Source: Photorhabdus akhurstii
GTDB lineage: Bacteria > Pseudomonadota > Gammaproteobacteria > Enterobacterales > Enterobacteriaceae
Direction: 5' to 3'
Length of the DNA: 64,000 nucleotides
Assembly: GCF_018448925.1 (NCBI RefSeq)
Contig: NZ_RCWE01000004.1
Span: 124,001 to 188,000 of the forward strand
Part shown: positions 8,684 through 16,967 of the stretch, piece by piece
How the letters are laid out: the number at the start of each line of letters is the position of its first letter
Numbering within the stretch: the stretch's first letter is position 1
Translations under genes and position numbers: made by a program
The notes under the pieces: model-generated
What the model was told of the DNA's origin: nothing
Seen by the model: only the letters and a program-made list of their open reading frames with translations
Databases searched by the model: none

Positions 8684-9345
8684 TGAGTCACCAAACAACC
8701 ATTATCCAGATACAACTTGCGTTTGGCGTATTCGGCGACAGCTTGATCATGTGTTACCAGGATGATACCGCATCCATTATGATGTAATTCAGTAAAAAGC
8801 TGCATGAGATTGGTCGCATTAGTGGTATCTAACGCGCCAGTAGGTTCATCGGCAATAATAAACTTTGGATTGTTAATTAAAGCGCGAGCTACAGCAACCC
8901 GTTGCTGTTCTCCTCCTGACAGATGGCGCGGATATTTATCTAATAAATTATTAAGCTGGAGGCGATCAATTAAGTAATGGAAATGTTCTCTGTCATAATC
9001 GAAGTTTCTTTTTAAGTAATACATGGGCATCAAGATATTTTCATCAATGCGGTAGTTTTCCAGCAGACTATAATTCTGAAAGACAAAGCCAAAATATTTT
9101 CGCCGTAAAAGCGCCAATGAGTGAATCTTTTGCTGAGTCACCGTGAGATCGTTAATAAGATATTCTCCCGCACTGGCGATATCCAAAAGCCCTATTATAT
9201 TCAATAAAGTACTTTTCCCTGAGCCAGAACGACCAAGAATAGCAATATAATCATTCTGGTTTATGGTTAAGCAAATATCTTTCAGGACAAGATGCCGTTT
9301 ACTCTCATTGCCGTAGGTTTTGCAGATATTATTTAGCGTTATCAT
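8680..9345 (-). CDS. MacB/LolD-type ABC ATPase
   Basis: 221 residues with Walker [10 protein letters not shown]-loop FVFQNYSLL, signature [15 protein letters not shown], Walker [13 protein letters not shown] and the H-loop VTHDQAV. The ADEPTGALD pattern is typical for LolD/MacB/FtsE ATPases. The chosen ATG ([12 protein letters not shown]) has a GGGGGT ribosome site and overlaps the end of the adaptor gene by 17 bp; a longer frame to 9417 would overlap it more. It pairs with the separate permease encoded next in the operon. Confidence 0.9.
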   Translation of the reverse strand: MITLNNICKTYGNESKRHLVLKDICLTINQNDYIAILGRSGSGKSTLLNIIGLLDIASAGEYLINDLTVTQQKIHSLALLRRKYFGFVFQNYSLLENYRIDENILMPMYYLKRNFDYDREHFHYLIDRLQLNNLLDKYPRHLSGGEQQRVAVARALINNPKFIIADEPTGALDTTNATNLMQLFTELHHNGCGIILVTHDQAVAEYAKRKLYLDNGCLVTQ

Positions 9346-10495
9346 TGTTACTACCCCCAAGATTATCTTGTTTAGCAAGTACAACGATTTGCTCATTATT
9401 CTGCAATCCACTGACAACGACTGAACGTCTTCCGTCGTTATGGCCGATCAGCAATTTTCTTACAACGATGTTTCCATCTTTCATCTCACGTAAAAAATAG
9501 GTAGTTAGATCATTGTTCAAAGGTTGATGCCGTTTATTATTCAGTATGTCGCTGGGTATGGTCACTACTCCGGTGCTTTCGTGGGTCACAATAGTGACAT
9601 CCGCACTCATACTGGGTTTGAGCAGGAGATTATCATTAGGGACATCAAAGAGCACCGTATAATAGACGGCATTATTAATGAGATCAGGTTTATACATAAT
9701 CTTCTTAACATTGCCGTGCCATATATGTTGATTTGCCCCATAGATCTTAAAGGCGGCTTTTTGCCCTGTCACAATTTGGTTAATATCTGCTTCGGAAACT
9801 TTTGCATAAACCGTCATATTTTTGAGGTCGGCAATTTGCATGAGAACCGGTGTCTGTTGATTGACATTCAGCGTTTGCCCCGGATCGACATGGATTGCAG
9901 TCACTACACCGGCAATGGGTGAATAGATTTGGGTATAACTGAGGCTGACTTCTTCACTATGCAAAATATGTTCATTCTGTCTGATATCTGCCTTGAGGCT
10001 TTCAATTCTTGCCTGACTTTTTTTGACGCCAAAAGCAGCCTCATCCAGCAGTTGTTGGCTGGTTGCGGAGCGCAGGTTAAGTTCTCTTTGGCGTTTTTCC
10101 GTGATGACCAGAAGTTGATAGGCGTATTGTTCCTCCTGCAACATGGCCCGCAATTTTTCTAGCCGCGCTCGGCTGGCCTCAACTTTAGTGCGATAAAAAG
10201 TATCATCAATGCTGGCGACCAGTTTACCTGCTTCAACGATATCCCCGACCTCAACATATAACTTGGTTAGCTGGCCTGAGATTTGGCTGCCAACATTGAC
10301 TTGTCTGGTTGGTTGTGTAACGCCGGCGGCACTTACCGTAGTAATAACGTCACCTAATGTTCCGGTGACAATTTGTTCTGCCGTAACCGCAGACGTCTCT
10401 TTTTGGCGAGAGTTGTTATAAAGCACGGCAAGAAAAACGATCATGACGATAGTGATAACAACCCATTTCTTTTTTTTAACCAGCACAATCAGCAT
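9329..10495 (-). CDS. MacA/HlyD-family periplasmic adaptor
   Basis: 388 residues with a single N-terminal anchor (KKKKWVVITIVMIVFLAVLY). A lipoyl-like half motif (VNVGSQISGQLTKLYVEVGDIVEAGKLVASID) is followed by an alpha-helical hairpin (about 115-185) and the second half (SPIAGVVTAIHVDPGQTLNVNQQTP), then beta-barrel and membrane-proximal domains. This is the membrane fusion protein of a tripartite export system; it would join the MacB-like permease to a TolC channel encoded elsewhere. It lies 15 bp after the NRPS stop and overlaps the ATPase, so it is surely cotranscribed with both. Confidence 0.9.
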   Translation of the reverse strand: MLIVLVKKKKWVVITIVMIVFLAVLYNNSRQKETSAVTAEQIVTGTLGDVITTVSAAGVTQPTRQVNVGSQISGQLTKLYVEVGDIVEAGKLVASIDDTFYRTKVEASRARLEKLRAMLQEEQYAYQLLVITEKRQRELNLRSATSQQLLDEAAFGVKKSQARIESLKADIRQNEHILHSEEVSLSYTQIYSPIAGVVTAIHVDPGQTLNVNQQTPVLMQIADLKNMTVYAKVSEADINQIVTGQKAAFKIYGANQHIWHGNVKKIMYKPDLINNAVYYTVLFDVPNDNLLLKPSMSADVTIVTHESTGVVTIPSDILNNKRHQPLNNDLTTYFLREMKDGNIVVRKLLIGHNDGRRSVVVSGLQNNEQIVVLAKQDNLGGSNNDNAK

Positions 10496-10510
10496 CCATT
10501 TTAATACTTG

Positions 10511-13500
10511 TTATCGTTCCGTATCGCCAGGCATCAGGTCATGCTGAGTGCCCATGCAATCCAATAAATCAATCAAAAATAGCCCCATATCACTGATGAT
10601 ATCTTCAGAGAAAATATCATCATCGTAGAGCCATTCCAGCCCTATTCCGGTTGGCAAATTGATCAGTTCGAGCGCAATATCTCCTTTAGGCTTGAGTCCT
10701 TTGATTTTTTCCTTGGTACAACGGGTTTCACCAAGATATAAACTGGTTTCAAATCCTATTTGAGAAGAAAAATAGTAGGTAACTTCCGGCAATTGCATAC
10801 CGTGGTGGTGGTGAAGGTGTTGTTTTAAATACGCCAGTGAGATATTGGAATGAGTATTCGCGTCTGCCAGAAAATCGCGGACATACCGGGATACGTTAAT
10901 CAACGAAGTTTCCGTGGTAACGTAGGGCAGCAGCAGTGTTGTTGCGAAGCTACCAACACTGTCAAACGATATGGGAGGAACGCGGTTGGCACAAGGAATA
11001 CCGACGATAATCTCATCTTTATTGAGTAATGAATTAATAGTCATCAGAAATGCGCCAATCACAATATGTTCCAGAGTCACCGCGTATTTTTTCTGCGTGT
11101 TGGATAGTGAGGCAATTAATTGAGGAGACAACGGCATTGAATAACGTCGCCCCCGGCTCCTCTGATGAGCTTCTGATGTATCATTGCGCTGTCCGGCAGC
11201 CGAAAGTACATTGAACAATTTTTCTGTCCAAAAATTTAATGTTTCGTCTGACATGCGCTGATTGATGACATTAATACCTGTTTTCGTAGCGGCTTCAATT
11301 TTTGGTACATTATCGGCGTAAGCGGAAGATAATTTTTGCAGTACATGAGCAATCGACATCCCGTCACAAAATGCATGATGGAAATTTAATAAAAGGTAGT
11401 GCTCGTGCTCTGCTATTTTTAATAACTTAAAATATACCGGCGGATTATCTTGCAACGCCATCGGCTTAAATGCCATATCATTTAAGATTTTGCGTAATGA
11501 AATCTCAATATTAATGCCGGTAGCATGAGTTAAATCGATATATTCGAAAGGCAGATTCTCTTCGGCAGCAGGTGAGAAGGTTAAAGAGAGTTGCCCATCT
11601 GTTATGGTGACTCGTTGGCAGAGGGCAGGAAAATATTGCATGATATACAGCAAAGCGTAACGTAATTTCTTTAAATCAATCTCGCCGGTCAGATGATAAT
11701 ATAGCGGGATATTATGAGCGCCGGATCGATTAGAGATGGTATCGATAATCCAATAATATTGGTCGTGTTGCTCTGTCAGGCAAGTGCTATTTTTATCGGT
11801 TAAAACCGGTATTTGCCCTTGTTGAATGATAGATTGTAATAGATAACCTACTCTTGGGGCGTGATAGAAATCTTCCAGGTGGAGAGAACAATTAAAGCGT
11901 TGCTGGATCTTATTAATTAACAATAATGCTTTAAGCGAAGTACCGCCTGCGTCAAAGAAATTAGTCTCTTCATCAATAATGCTATCACTATCGCCAAAAA
12001 CTTCCCGCCATAAAGTAAAAAATATTTCTCGTTTTTCCCCTTTAATTTGCGAAATATTATCTTTTTTATTCAACTCCGACACTGGAGAAGCATCGTTGGA
12101 TGCTGCTAGTTCGACAATAAAAGGTACTTGCAATTTTGGATAACATCCACGCAAGAATGAGACGATTTCGTGACGTGTAATTGAGTAGGAACCATCAGGT
12201 ATAAATATATTAATATATTGGTACCCAGTCTCATTTTCTTTGATAGTTAAATGAATGTCATCAATATTAATCGCCGCTGTAAGTAATTTTTGCATTTCAT
12301 CCAGATCGACACGTTTCCCGTCAATTTTACGCTCTTTATCCAGGCGGCCAATGAAATTTAAATTCCTTTGGTCATCGTAAAATCCACGGTCTCCGGTTAA
12401 ATAATAGATTTCTCCATCGTTCAACTGTAAGAACTTACGTGAAGTTGACTGATTATCGTTAATATATCCAGTACAGATAGAATCGCCACGAATGCATATT
12501 TCTCCACTACTGCCACTAATGATCTTATCAGTTCCATATTCCCGAATAACGATAGTGGTATTTGTTAGCGCTTTACCAATGATATTGCCGGGTTGAAATT
12601 TATCATCTATGTTGTGACAGCTAGCTACAACGCAACATTCTGTTGGGCCGTAAGAATTAATTAGGGAAATACCACATCCTACTTTTTCCAACCAATGATG
12701 AATGGCTTTATCCATTGCCAGATCGCCACCGATAATTGTCATTCTAATCGAAGGGGTGAGTTCTTTAATCGCTGCATGTAGGAAAAAGACAATTTGATGC
12801 CAATAATTGGTAGGAAAGTTAACTATAGTGACTGATTGTGCGTGGCAAAATGAAAATAGCGCATCAAGCTCAACGATCATGTGATCGTCGGCAATCGCCA
12901 ATGTAGCGCCTTGATAAAAACAGCCGAACACCTCTTCAATATAAGCATCAAAAACCGGGGTGCTGAAATTGAGAATAACGTCATCTTGTTTAATACCATA
13001 CTGCGTTGTCATCGCAGCTAAATAAGCATAAAGCCCCTTAAATGTTATTGGTACTGCTTTCGGTACACCAGTGGTGCCTGAGGTAAAAAAGATATAGGCT
13101 TCGTCCTCTTGAGTCGCGGGACGTTTTATATCATTCCCCAGGAATATCTCGGAAGGACGAGTCTCTATATCTTCAATAAAGAGAAGATGCGTATTATTAA
13201 TACTGTTTACTTTTTCATGATAACGTCGGGCAGTAATTAATAAAGAAATATTCAGGCCATCTAATATGCTGTTAATTTCCTCTTGACTGAATGTCATATT
13301 GATTGGGACAAAACATAATCCCGCAGTATGGATTGATAATATAGATAATAATGACTCTACCCCTCTGGGTAATAATACAGCTACCCTTCGGTTTTGTAGC
13401 GGGCAGGATAGTAGTAGTTGACTGAAAGTTAATAATTTGTGGTAAAGTTCGTGATAATTAAGGCAATGCACACTGCTTATTTCTGCTTGATTCCCATAAA

Positions 13501-14902
13501 TGACTGATTTTTTATCCGGCGATATTTCAACGACTTGTGCTATTCTGGCAAGAATACTCTCTTTGATCGGATGATGAGTGAAAATATTTTCTGGGTTCCA
13601 CAGGACTGAGGTAATATTATCTATTGGTTTAATTTCTTTATATTTTTTCCAATATGCCTCGACCGTTTCATTAATATTTTCTGCAATAATGCTATAAATA
13701 CGTAAATAATCGTCGATCAGAACATCAGCGGCAAAATGACTGTACAATCGGCTCCCCACATCCAATTCAACTAATGCTGATTTCTCATTAGGAGAAAACC
13801 GGATGTTAATACCATAATTATTGACTGCGCCGGAAGTCATACAACCGCGAATAGCGCGATTATCTTTCATGAGATCATGTTCAAGCTCATGCAGCAGATT
13901 AACATAAGGAGCGGCAGTGAATTGATCTGCTCGATTGATTGCCTCATCGTTTAAATCGTTTATATCAATACGGCTATGCTTGCTATGCAGACTCATTTGC
14001 GACTGCATTGCTACAAGGATCTGTTTTATTGTTGCCTGAGGAGTTAAAGAAACCATCAGAGGTAACGTGTTCATTGCCGGGCGATAATAACAGTATTCTC
14101 CTTTGTCGCGTCGGTTAGAGAAAGGTAAATTAATGATACTTGTTGATAAGCGACCTCGTTTGCTCATTTGCAGACATAAAGCCAGTATCATCATGAATTT
14201 ATCATTAAAGGTAAAACTACCGTTGTTTGCAGTGAGCGGCCGGCTTACCTTAATTGCTTTTGAAGGAAATAGGCGTTTACGGGCGTAATCCTCTAATTTG
14301 GGCAGTTGGTTGAGATAATTATTCCAATACTCTTTGTTGTTGGCATAATGCGCGTTTGCTTTATATTTAACATCGTTAAGGTAAGCCTGATAGGTAAAAA
14401 CAGGCGCTGATGTTGGGTGGAATGTTTGCCGTTCATAGCAAGACAAAACATCGTGAATCAACTGACCTATGCCCCAATAATCTGTGGCGATATGGTGAGC
14501 GATGATTCCCCAAAAACAGCACCCAACATCATTAAAGTAAAGATAATGTCTTATCGTCACCCCTTTTTCAGGCGCTAGCGGTTGAGTTGTTCTCTTTGCA
14601 AAATCAGCTTTTGCCGCTGGTTCTACTGCTGGATCTGACAGTTTTATTGGTATAACTTCGACCGGCGTAGCGCTCTTTTCCTGAAAAATATTGTGTTCGG
14701 CAATACGGTAACGTAAGGAAAAACCATCATTGAATTGATGAATGGTAATAATGGCCTGCTTCAATTTTGCCAGGCTAATATTATCACTGAAGCTGACGAA
14801 TTCACCGACATTAAAGACAGATTTATCGTCAGCAACAGTATTAGCGATAGCTAAGCGGAGCTGTGTATAATTCAACGGCCAATGATTGTCACGGTATTCC
14901 AT
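10511..14902 (-). CDS. Nonribosomal peptide synthetase, C-A-T-C
   Basis: 1463 residues. Condensation domain 1 (about 1-430) has AHHIATDYWG near 136, an HHxxxD(Y/F)W variant of HHxxxDG. The adenylation domain (about 440-940) shows FFTSGTTGVPKA (~607), NSYGPTE (~750), YLTGDRG and GRLDKERKIDGKRVDLDE. The carrier domain has DAGGTSLKAL (~983). Condensation domain 2 (about 1045-1463) has NFHHAFCDGMS (~1175). No thioesterase or reductase follows, so the chain must be released by the final C domain or another protein. A by-eye alignment of the specificity pocket to GrsA gives D-A-E-N-I-G-S-V-V, which I do not recognise. C1 probably accepts DHB from the stand-alone aryl carrier protein. The gene begins 17 bp after the small membrane protein gene. 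Confidence 0.93.
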   Translation of the reverse strand: MEYRDNHWPLNYTQLRLAIANTVADDKSVFNVGEFVSFSDNISLAKLKQAIITIHQFNDGFSLRYRIAEHNIFQEKSATPVEVIPIKLSDPAVEPAAKADFAKRTTQPLAPEKGVTIRHYLYFNDVGCCFWGIIAHHIATDYWGIGQLIHDVLSCYERQTFHPTSAPVFTYQAYLNDVKYKANAHYANNKEYWNNYLNQLPKLEDYARKRLFPSKAIKVSRPLTANNGSFTFNDKFMMILALCLQMSKRGRLSTSIINLPFSNRRDKGEYCYYRPAMNTLPLMVSLTPQATIKQILVAMQSQMSLHSKHSRIDINDLNDEAINRADQFTAAPYVNLLHELEHDLMKDNRAIRGCMTSGAVNNYGINIRFSPNEKSALVELDVGSRLYSHFAADVLIDDYLRIYSIIAENINETVEAYWKKYKEIKPIDNITSVLWNPENIFTHHPIKESILARIAQVVEISPDKKSVIYGNQAEISSVHCLNYHELYHKLLTFSQLLLSCPLQNRRVAVLLPRGVESLLSILSIHTAGLCFVPINMTFSQEEINSILDGLNISLLITARRYHEKVNSINNTHLLFIEDIETRPSEIFLGNDIKRPATQEDEAYIFFTSGTTGVPKAVPITFKGLYAYLAAMTTQYGIKQDDVILNFSTPVFDAYIEEVFGCFYQGATLAIADDHMIVELDALFSFCHAQSVTIVNFPTNYWHQIVFFLHAAIKELTPSIRMTIIGGDLAMDKAIHHWLEKVGCGISLINSYGPTECCVVASCHNIDDKFQPGNIIGKALTNTTIVIREYGTDKIISGSSGEICIRGDSICTGYINDNQSTSRKFLQLNDGEIYYLTGDRGFYDDQRNLNFIGRLDKERKIDGKRVDLDEMQKLLTAAINIDDIHLTIKENETGYQYINIFIPDGSYSITRHEIVSFLRGCYPKLQVPFIVELAASNDASPVSELNKKDNISQIKGEKREIFFTLWREVFGDSDSIIDEETNFFDAGGTSLKALLLINKIQQRFNCSLHLEDFYHAPRVGYLLQSIIQQGQIPVLTDKNSTCLTEQHDQYYWIIDTISNRSGAHNIPLYYHLTGEIDLKKLRYALLYIMQYFPALCQRVTITDGQLSLTFSPAAEENLPFEYIDLTHATGINIEISLRKILNDMAFKPMALQDNPPVYFKLLKIAEHEHYLLLNFHHAFCDGMSIAHVLQKLSSAYADNVPKIEAATKTGINVINQRMSDETLNFWTEKLFNVLSAAGQRNDTSEAHQRSRGRRYSMPLSPQLIASLSNTQKKYAVTLEHIVIGAFLMTINSLLNKDEIIVGIPCANRVPPISFDSVGSFATTLLLPYVTTETSLINVSRYVRDFLADANTHSNISLAYLKQHLHHHHGMQLPEVTYYFSSQIGFETSLYLGETRCTKEKIKGLKPKGDIALELINLPTGIGLEWLYDDDIFSEDIISDMGLFLIDLLDCMGTQHDLMPGDTER

Positions 14903-14919
14903 TATCTTGTGGCTCCACG

Positions 14920-15414
14920 CTATATTTTATCTTGCAACTCGCCTTTTATTTTTTCAAAAATAGATTCATCTATGCATAACCCAATATTACCTTCTGAGTT
15001 AAAGCAAATCAGAGGGCGTTTGCTTACACGTAGAATGAAATATTTATTTTTTCCCTTGTGATAGTATCCAGACGAATAATGGATAATATGTATACCATTA
15101 CTGCGACTGAAATCTTCCAGGGAAACGCCTTCTTCCCGGCGTAATGAGGAAATAACCCATTCGTGTGAATATACCCCGGACTTCATCAATAATTTTTCTT
15201 CCTTGACCACGGCTTTATTTGATAACAGTTGATAGCCTACAAATAAGGCAATGATGACAAAGAGAGTCGTCGCGATACTTGCCGCCAGCTTATTGGGATT
15301 ATTGTTACTGAGCCAGTATGGTACAGGCAGAAAAACTAAAGCGATCAGGACGAGCATAGCGACATTCATTAATATGACTTTGAAGTCTGGATTTAATCCC
15401 ACGATATTATTCAT
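14920..15414 (-). CDS. Unknown two-span membrane protein
   Basis: 164 residues, not recognised. Two hydrophobic segments at about 13-34 and 42-62 (the second is TTLFVIIALFVGYQLL) form a hairpin at the N-terminus. A mixed soluble domain of about 100 residues follows, with HEWVISSLRREEGVSLEDF and a run of short strands (HIIHYSSGYY, KYFILRVS, PLICF), suggesting a small beta-rich cytoplasmic domain. Its start overlaps the stop of the Tat-type protein gene (ATGA), so the two are coupled in translation and probably act together. Its place in front of the NRPS suggests a role in synthesis, transport or self-protection, but nothing in the sequence defines it. Confidence 0.7.
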   Translation of the reverse strand: MNNIVGLNPDFKVILMNVAMLVLIALVFLPVPYWLSNNNPNKLAASIATTLFVIIALFVGYQLLSNKAVVKEEKLLMKSGVYSHEWVISSLRREEGVSLEDFSRSNGIHIIHYSSGYYHKGKNKYFILRVSKRPLICFNSEGNIGLCIDESIFEKIKGELQDKI

Positions 15415-16421
15415 GCTGCTGCCATTCCTAAAGATAATTCGGTAAAGAGATGAATCACTTCTTTGCGCTCTTCACGTGTTGCGGGCAGATTGATATAACC
15501 ACACTTTTGCGCTGCAAACAGGCAAGCGGTGATCTCCCTTCTGACAGCTTCTTTGACCAGTGTATCGACCATTTCTTGGTTGTTATAGAGTCTGGCAAGA
15601 TGAAGAGAAGCCGTGCCGGTTGAAAGGTCGCTATGATCAATTTTGGGTAAATAATTTGCCATACATACAGTAACCGCTGTTTGTACCGCCAGGCTTAAGT
15701 AGGCTACTACGTTAACTGCCGCCGCCGCATTCACTGCTGCGACAACTCGGGTGCCGACAGCCACGTTGACCGCAGCGACGACATTGGCCCCTACCGCAAG
15801 GCGAGCAATCTCAATACTGGTGTCATCTGCATGGTTTAAGGGTTCCAGAATTTCCTTCAGCCGGATAAGAGGAGGACTGTTTGTATCTTGGAGCTGGTAG
15901 GATTCGATGTTTTCTTTAAAATGTGCGAACAGGCTGGCATCTTGATTGAGATGGTGATTGATTCGGCTTCTCAGACTTGAGCCTCTTTCGTTTAAACCAT
16001 AGGTTTTTAGGTGGGAAAAGAGGGCTTCATAGTCGTTGGTTTTTACCGCATTCATTAAATCTTTATCATAAGTGATGAATAGCAGTAATTCCTCCGCGGA
16101 GCCGGGGCTAACGATATCTTTGTCTATGCCAAATTCAGCCAACACTTTTTCCGGCGACTCCCGGTATTCTAATGCCAAATTGGGCTGCTGTTGTAGGGTT
16201 TCCCAGAATCGGTTATAGGTGATGATCTCTTCCCAAACTTCAACCGGAAGTTTAGCGTTTGACATTGACAACCTTAGCTTATTTTCTTCAACCTCTCCCG
16301 GAGAGAGTAATGAACGTGGCACGCCAAAGAGGCGGTTACTATCAGTGCGAGCGTTAACGGTGGGTATAACACTGCCAATAGCTGCGCCGGCAGCCACGCC
16401 AATAAATGTACGTCTTTTCAT
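15411..16421 (-). CDS. Tat-type exported protein with Ala/Val/Asn-rich repeats
   Basis: 336 residues; function not recognised. The N-terminus MKRRTFIGVAAGAAIG has a twin-arginine signal (RRTFIG) and a hydrophobic core ending near TVNA. Residues ~45-80 (FWETLQQQPNLAL, PEKVLAEFGID) resemble by eye the nitrile-hydratase-type leader of some RiPP precursors. Around residues 205-245 is a low-complexity stretch with repeated VVAAVN units (ANVVAAVN, TRVVAAVN, AAAAVNVVA). The C-terminal ~90 residues are helical. A good ribosome site (AAAGGAACG) precedes the ATG. It is first in the NRPS operon, directly downstream of a collapsed radical SAM gene, which suggests an original rSAM/substrate or rSAM/partner pairing. 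It could equally be a plain periplasmic accessory protein. Confidence 0.7.
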   Translation of the reverse strand: MKRRTFIGVAAGAAIGSVIPTVNARTDSNRLFGVPRSLLSPGEVEENKLRLSMSNAKLPVEVWEEIITYNRFWETLQQQPNLALEYRESPEKVLAEFGIDKDIVSPGSAEELLLFITYDKDLMNAVKTNDYEALFSHLKTYGLNERGSSLRSRINHHLNQDASLFAHFKENIESYQLQDTNSPPLIRLKEILEPLNHADDTSIEIARLAVGANVVAAVNVAVGTRVVAAVNAAAAVNVVAYLSLAVQTAVTVCMANYLPKIDHSDLSTGTASLHLARLYNNQEMVDTLVKEAVRREITACLFAAQKCGYINLPATREERKEVIHLFTELSLGMAAA

Positions 16422-16427
16422 AATTCG

Positions 16428-16657
16428 TTCCTTTATAAGTTAACGGAATTCTTTTTTTATTGAGCGTTATATAAGATAAGATGTAACCTTTCCTTATTAA
16501 GTTTCTTCATTACTGAGATAATTTCATTAAATAATTATTTAACTGATATTTCTTACCTGCGATATTCATTGTGAGTATATATTATGATTACCATAACAGG
16601 ATTTGGGTATCGTTCCTGATACTCAATGGAAAAACATTCAATAGGAAAACATGGAAT
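16428..16657 (-). pseudogene. Collapsed second copy of the radical SAM gene
   Basis: Reading the minus strand, bases ~16545-16657 align with the first ~28 codons of the intact radical SAM gene: Y-E-YPN...VI..YT-N is kept, but CxxxC is lost and two stop codons and a short tandem insertion are present. Bases ~16428-16540 align with its last ~38 codons (NNY... NAKERLDLI region and the CCGTTAACTTA near the end). The ~290 codons between are gone. Nucleotide identity by eye is roughly 70% in both parts. Together with the duplicated leader (16658-16830) this shows a tandem duplication of the promoter plus rSAM gene, with the promoter-distal copy decayed. Confidence 0.75.
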
Positions 16658-16830
16658 AATTTACCCTCCGTTAGATTAAAGGTCAGACGATACTAACTAT
16701 TGGCTGGATGGTGACATTTTGCAATAGCTTAGTGGATTAAATTTATATTTTGAGCGTTTAGACTAAACATATTTTGTGACAAAAGGCACTTATTTAGAGT
16801 CCGATCACAAAATAGTAAGTAAAAATATTC
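16658..16830. repeat. Duplicated leader, copy A
   Basis: About 170 bp that aligns along its length with 18033-18205, the region upstream of the intact radical SAM gene. Shared blocks include ATAATTTACCC, ATTAAAGGT, TACTAACTATT, TTTTGCAATA, TATTTTGAGCG, TTATTTAGA and CACAAAATAG. It lies just upstream of the collapsed rSAM copy and may still serve as promoter for the Tat-protein/NRPS operon. Confidence 0.75.
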
Positions 16831-16963
16831 CTAAAGAAGAATAAAGCCTTTCCTTGATTACCACCTCATTCAATAAAAATTTTCTAGCCGAAAAGGAGTT
16901 ATTTTGCTGATATTCGTTAGTAATAACGTTAAAATTTGGATTCGATCTTGTTGTATTTTTCAT
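16805..16963 (-). CDS. Small ORF (52 aa) directly after the radical SAM gene
   Basis: The ATG lies 4 bp beyond the radical SAM stop codon, and AGGA of the TGAGGAATAG at that stop sits eight bases before it, a well-placed ribosome site. The 52-residue product begins MKNTTRSNPNFNVITNEYQ, is polar and Asn-rich at first, and ends in a hydrophobic tail (SSLGIFLLTIL). A short peptide encoded right after an rSAM/SPASM-like enzyme is the usual place for a modified-peptide precursor, but no Cys or Trp and no known core motif is present. The last few codons run into the edge of the duplicated leader, so a chance ORF at the duplication junction is a real alternative. Confidence 0.4.
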   Translation of the reverse strand: MKNTTRSNPNFNVITNEYQQNNSFSARKFLLNEVVIKERLYSSLGIFLLTIL

Positions 16964-16967
16964 CAAA

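Noticed and set aside
9524-9922. 132-codon plus-strand ORF inside the adaptor gene
   Set aside because: It is the shadow of the well-supported MacA-like gene on the other strand and has no family features.
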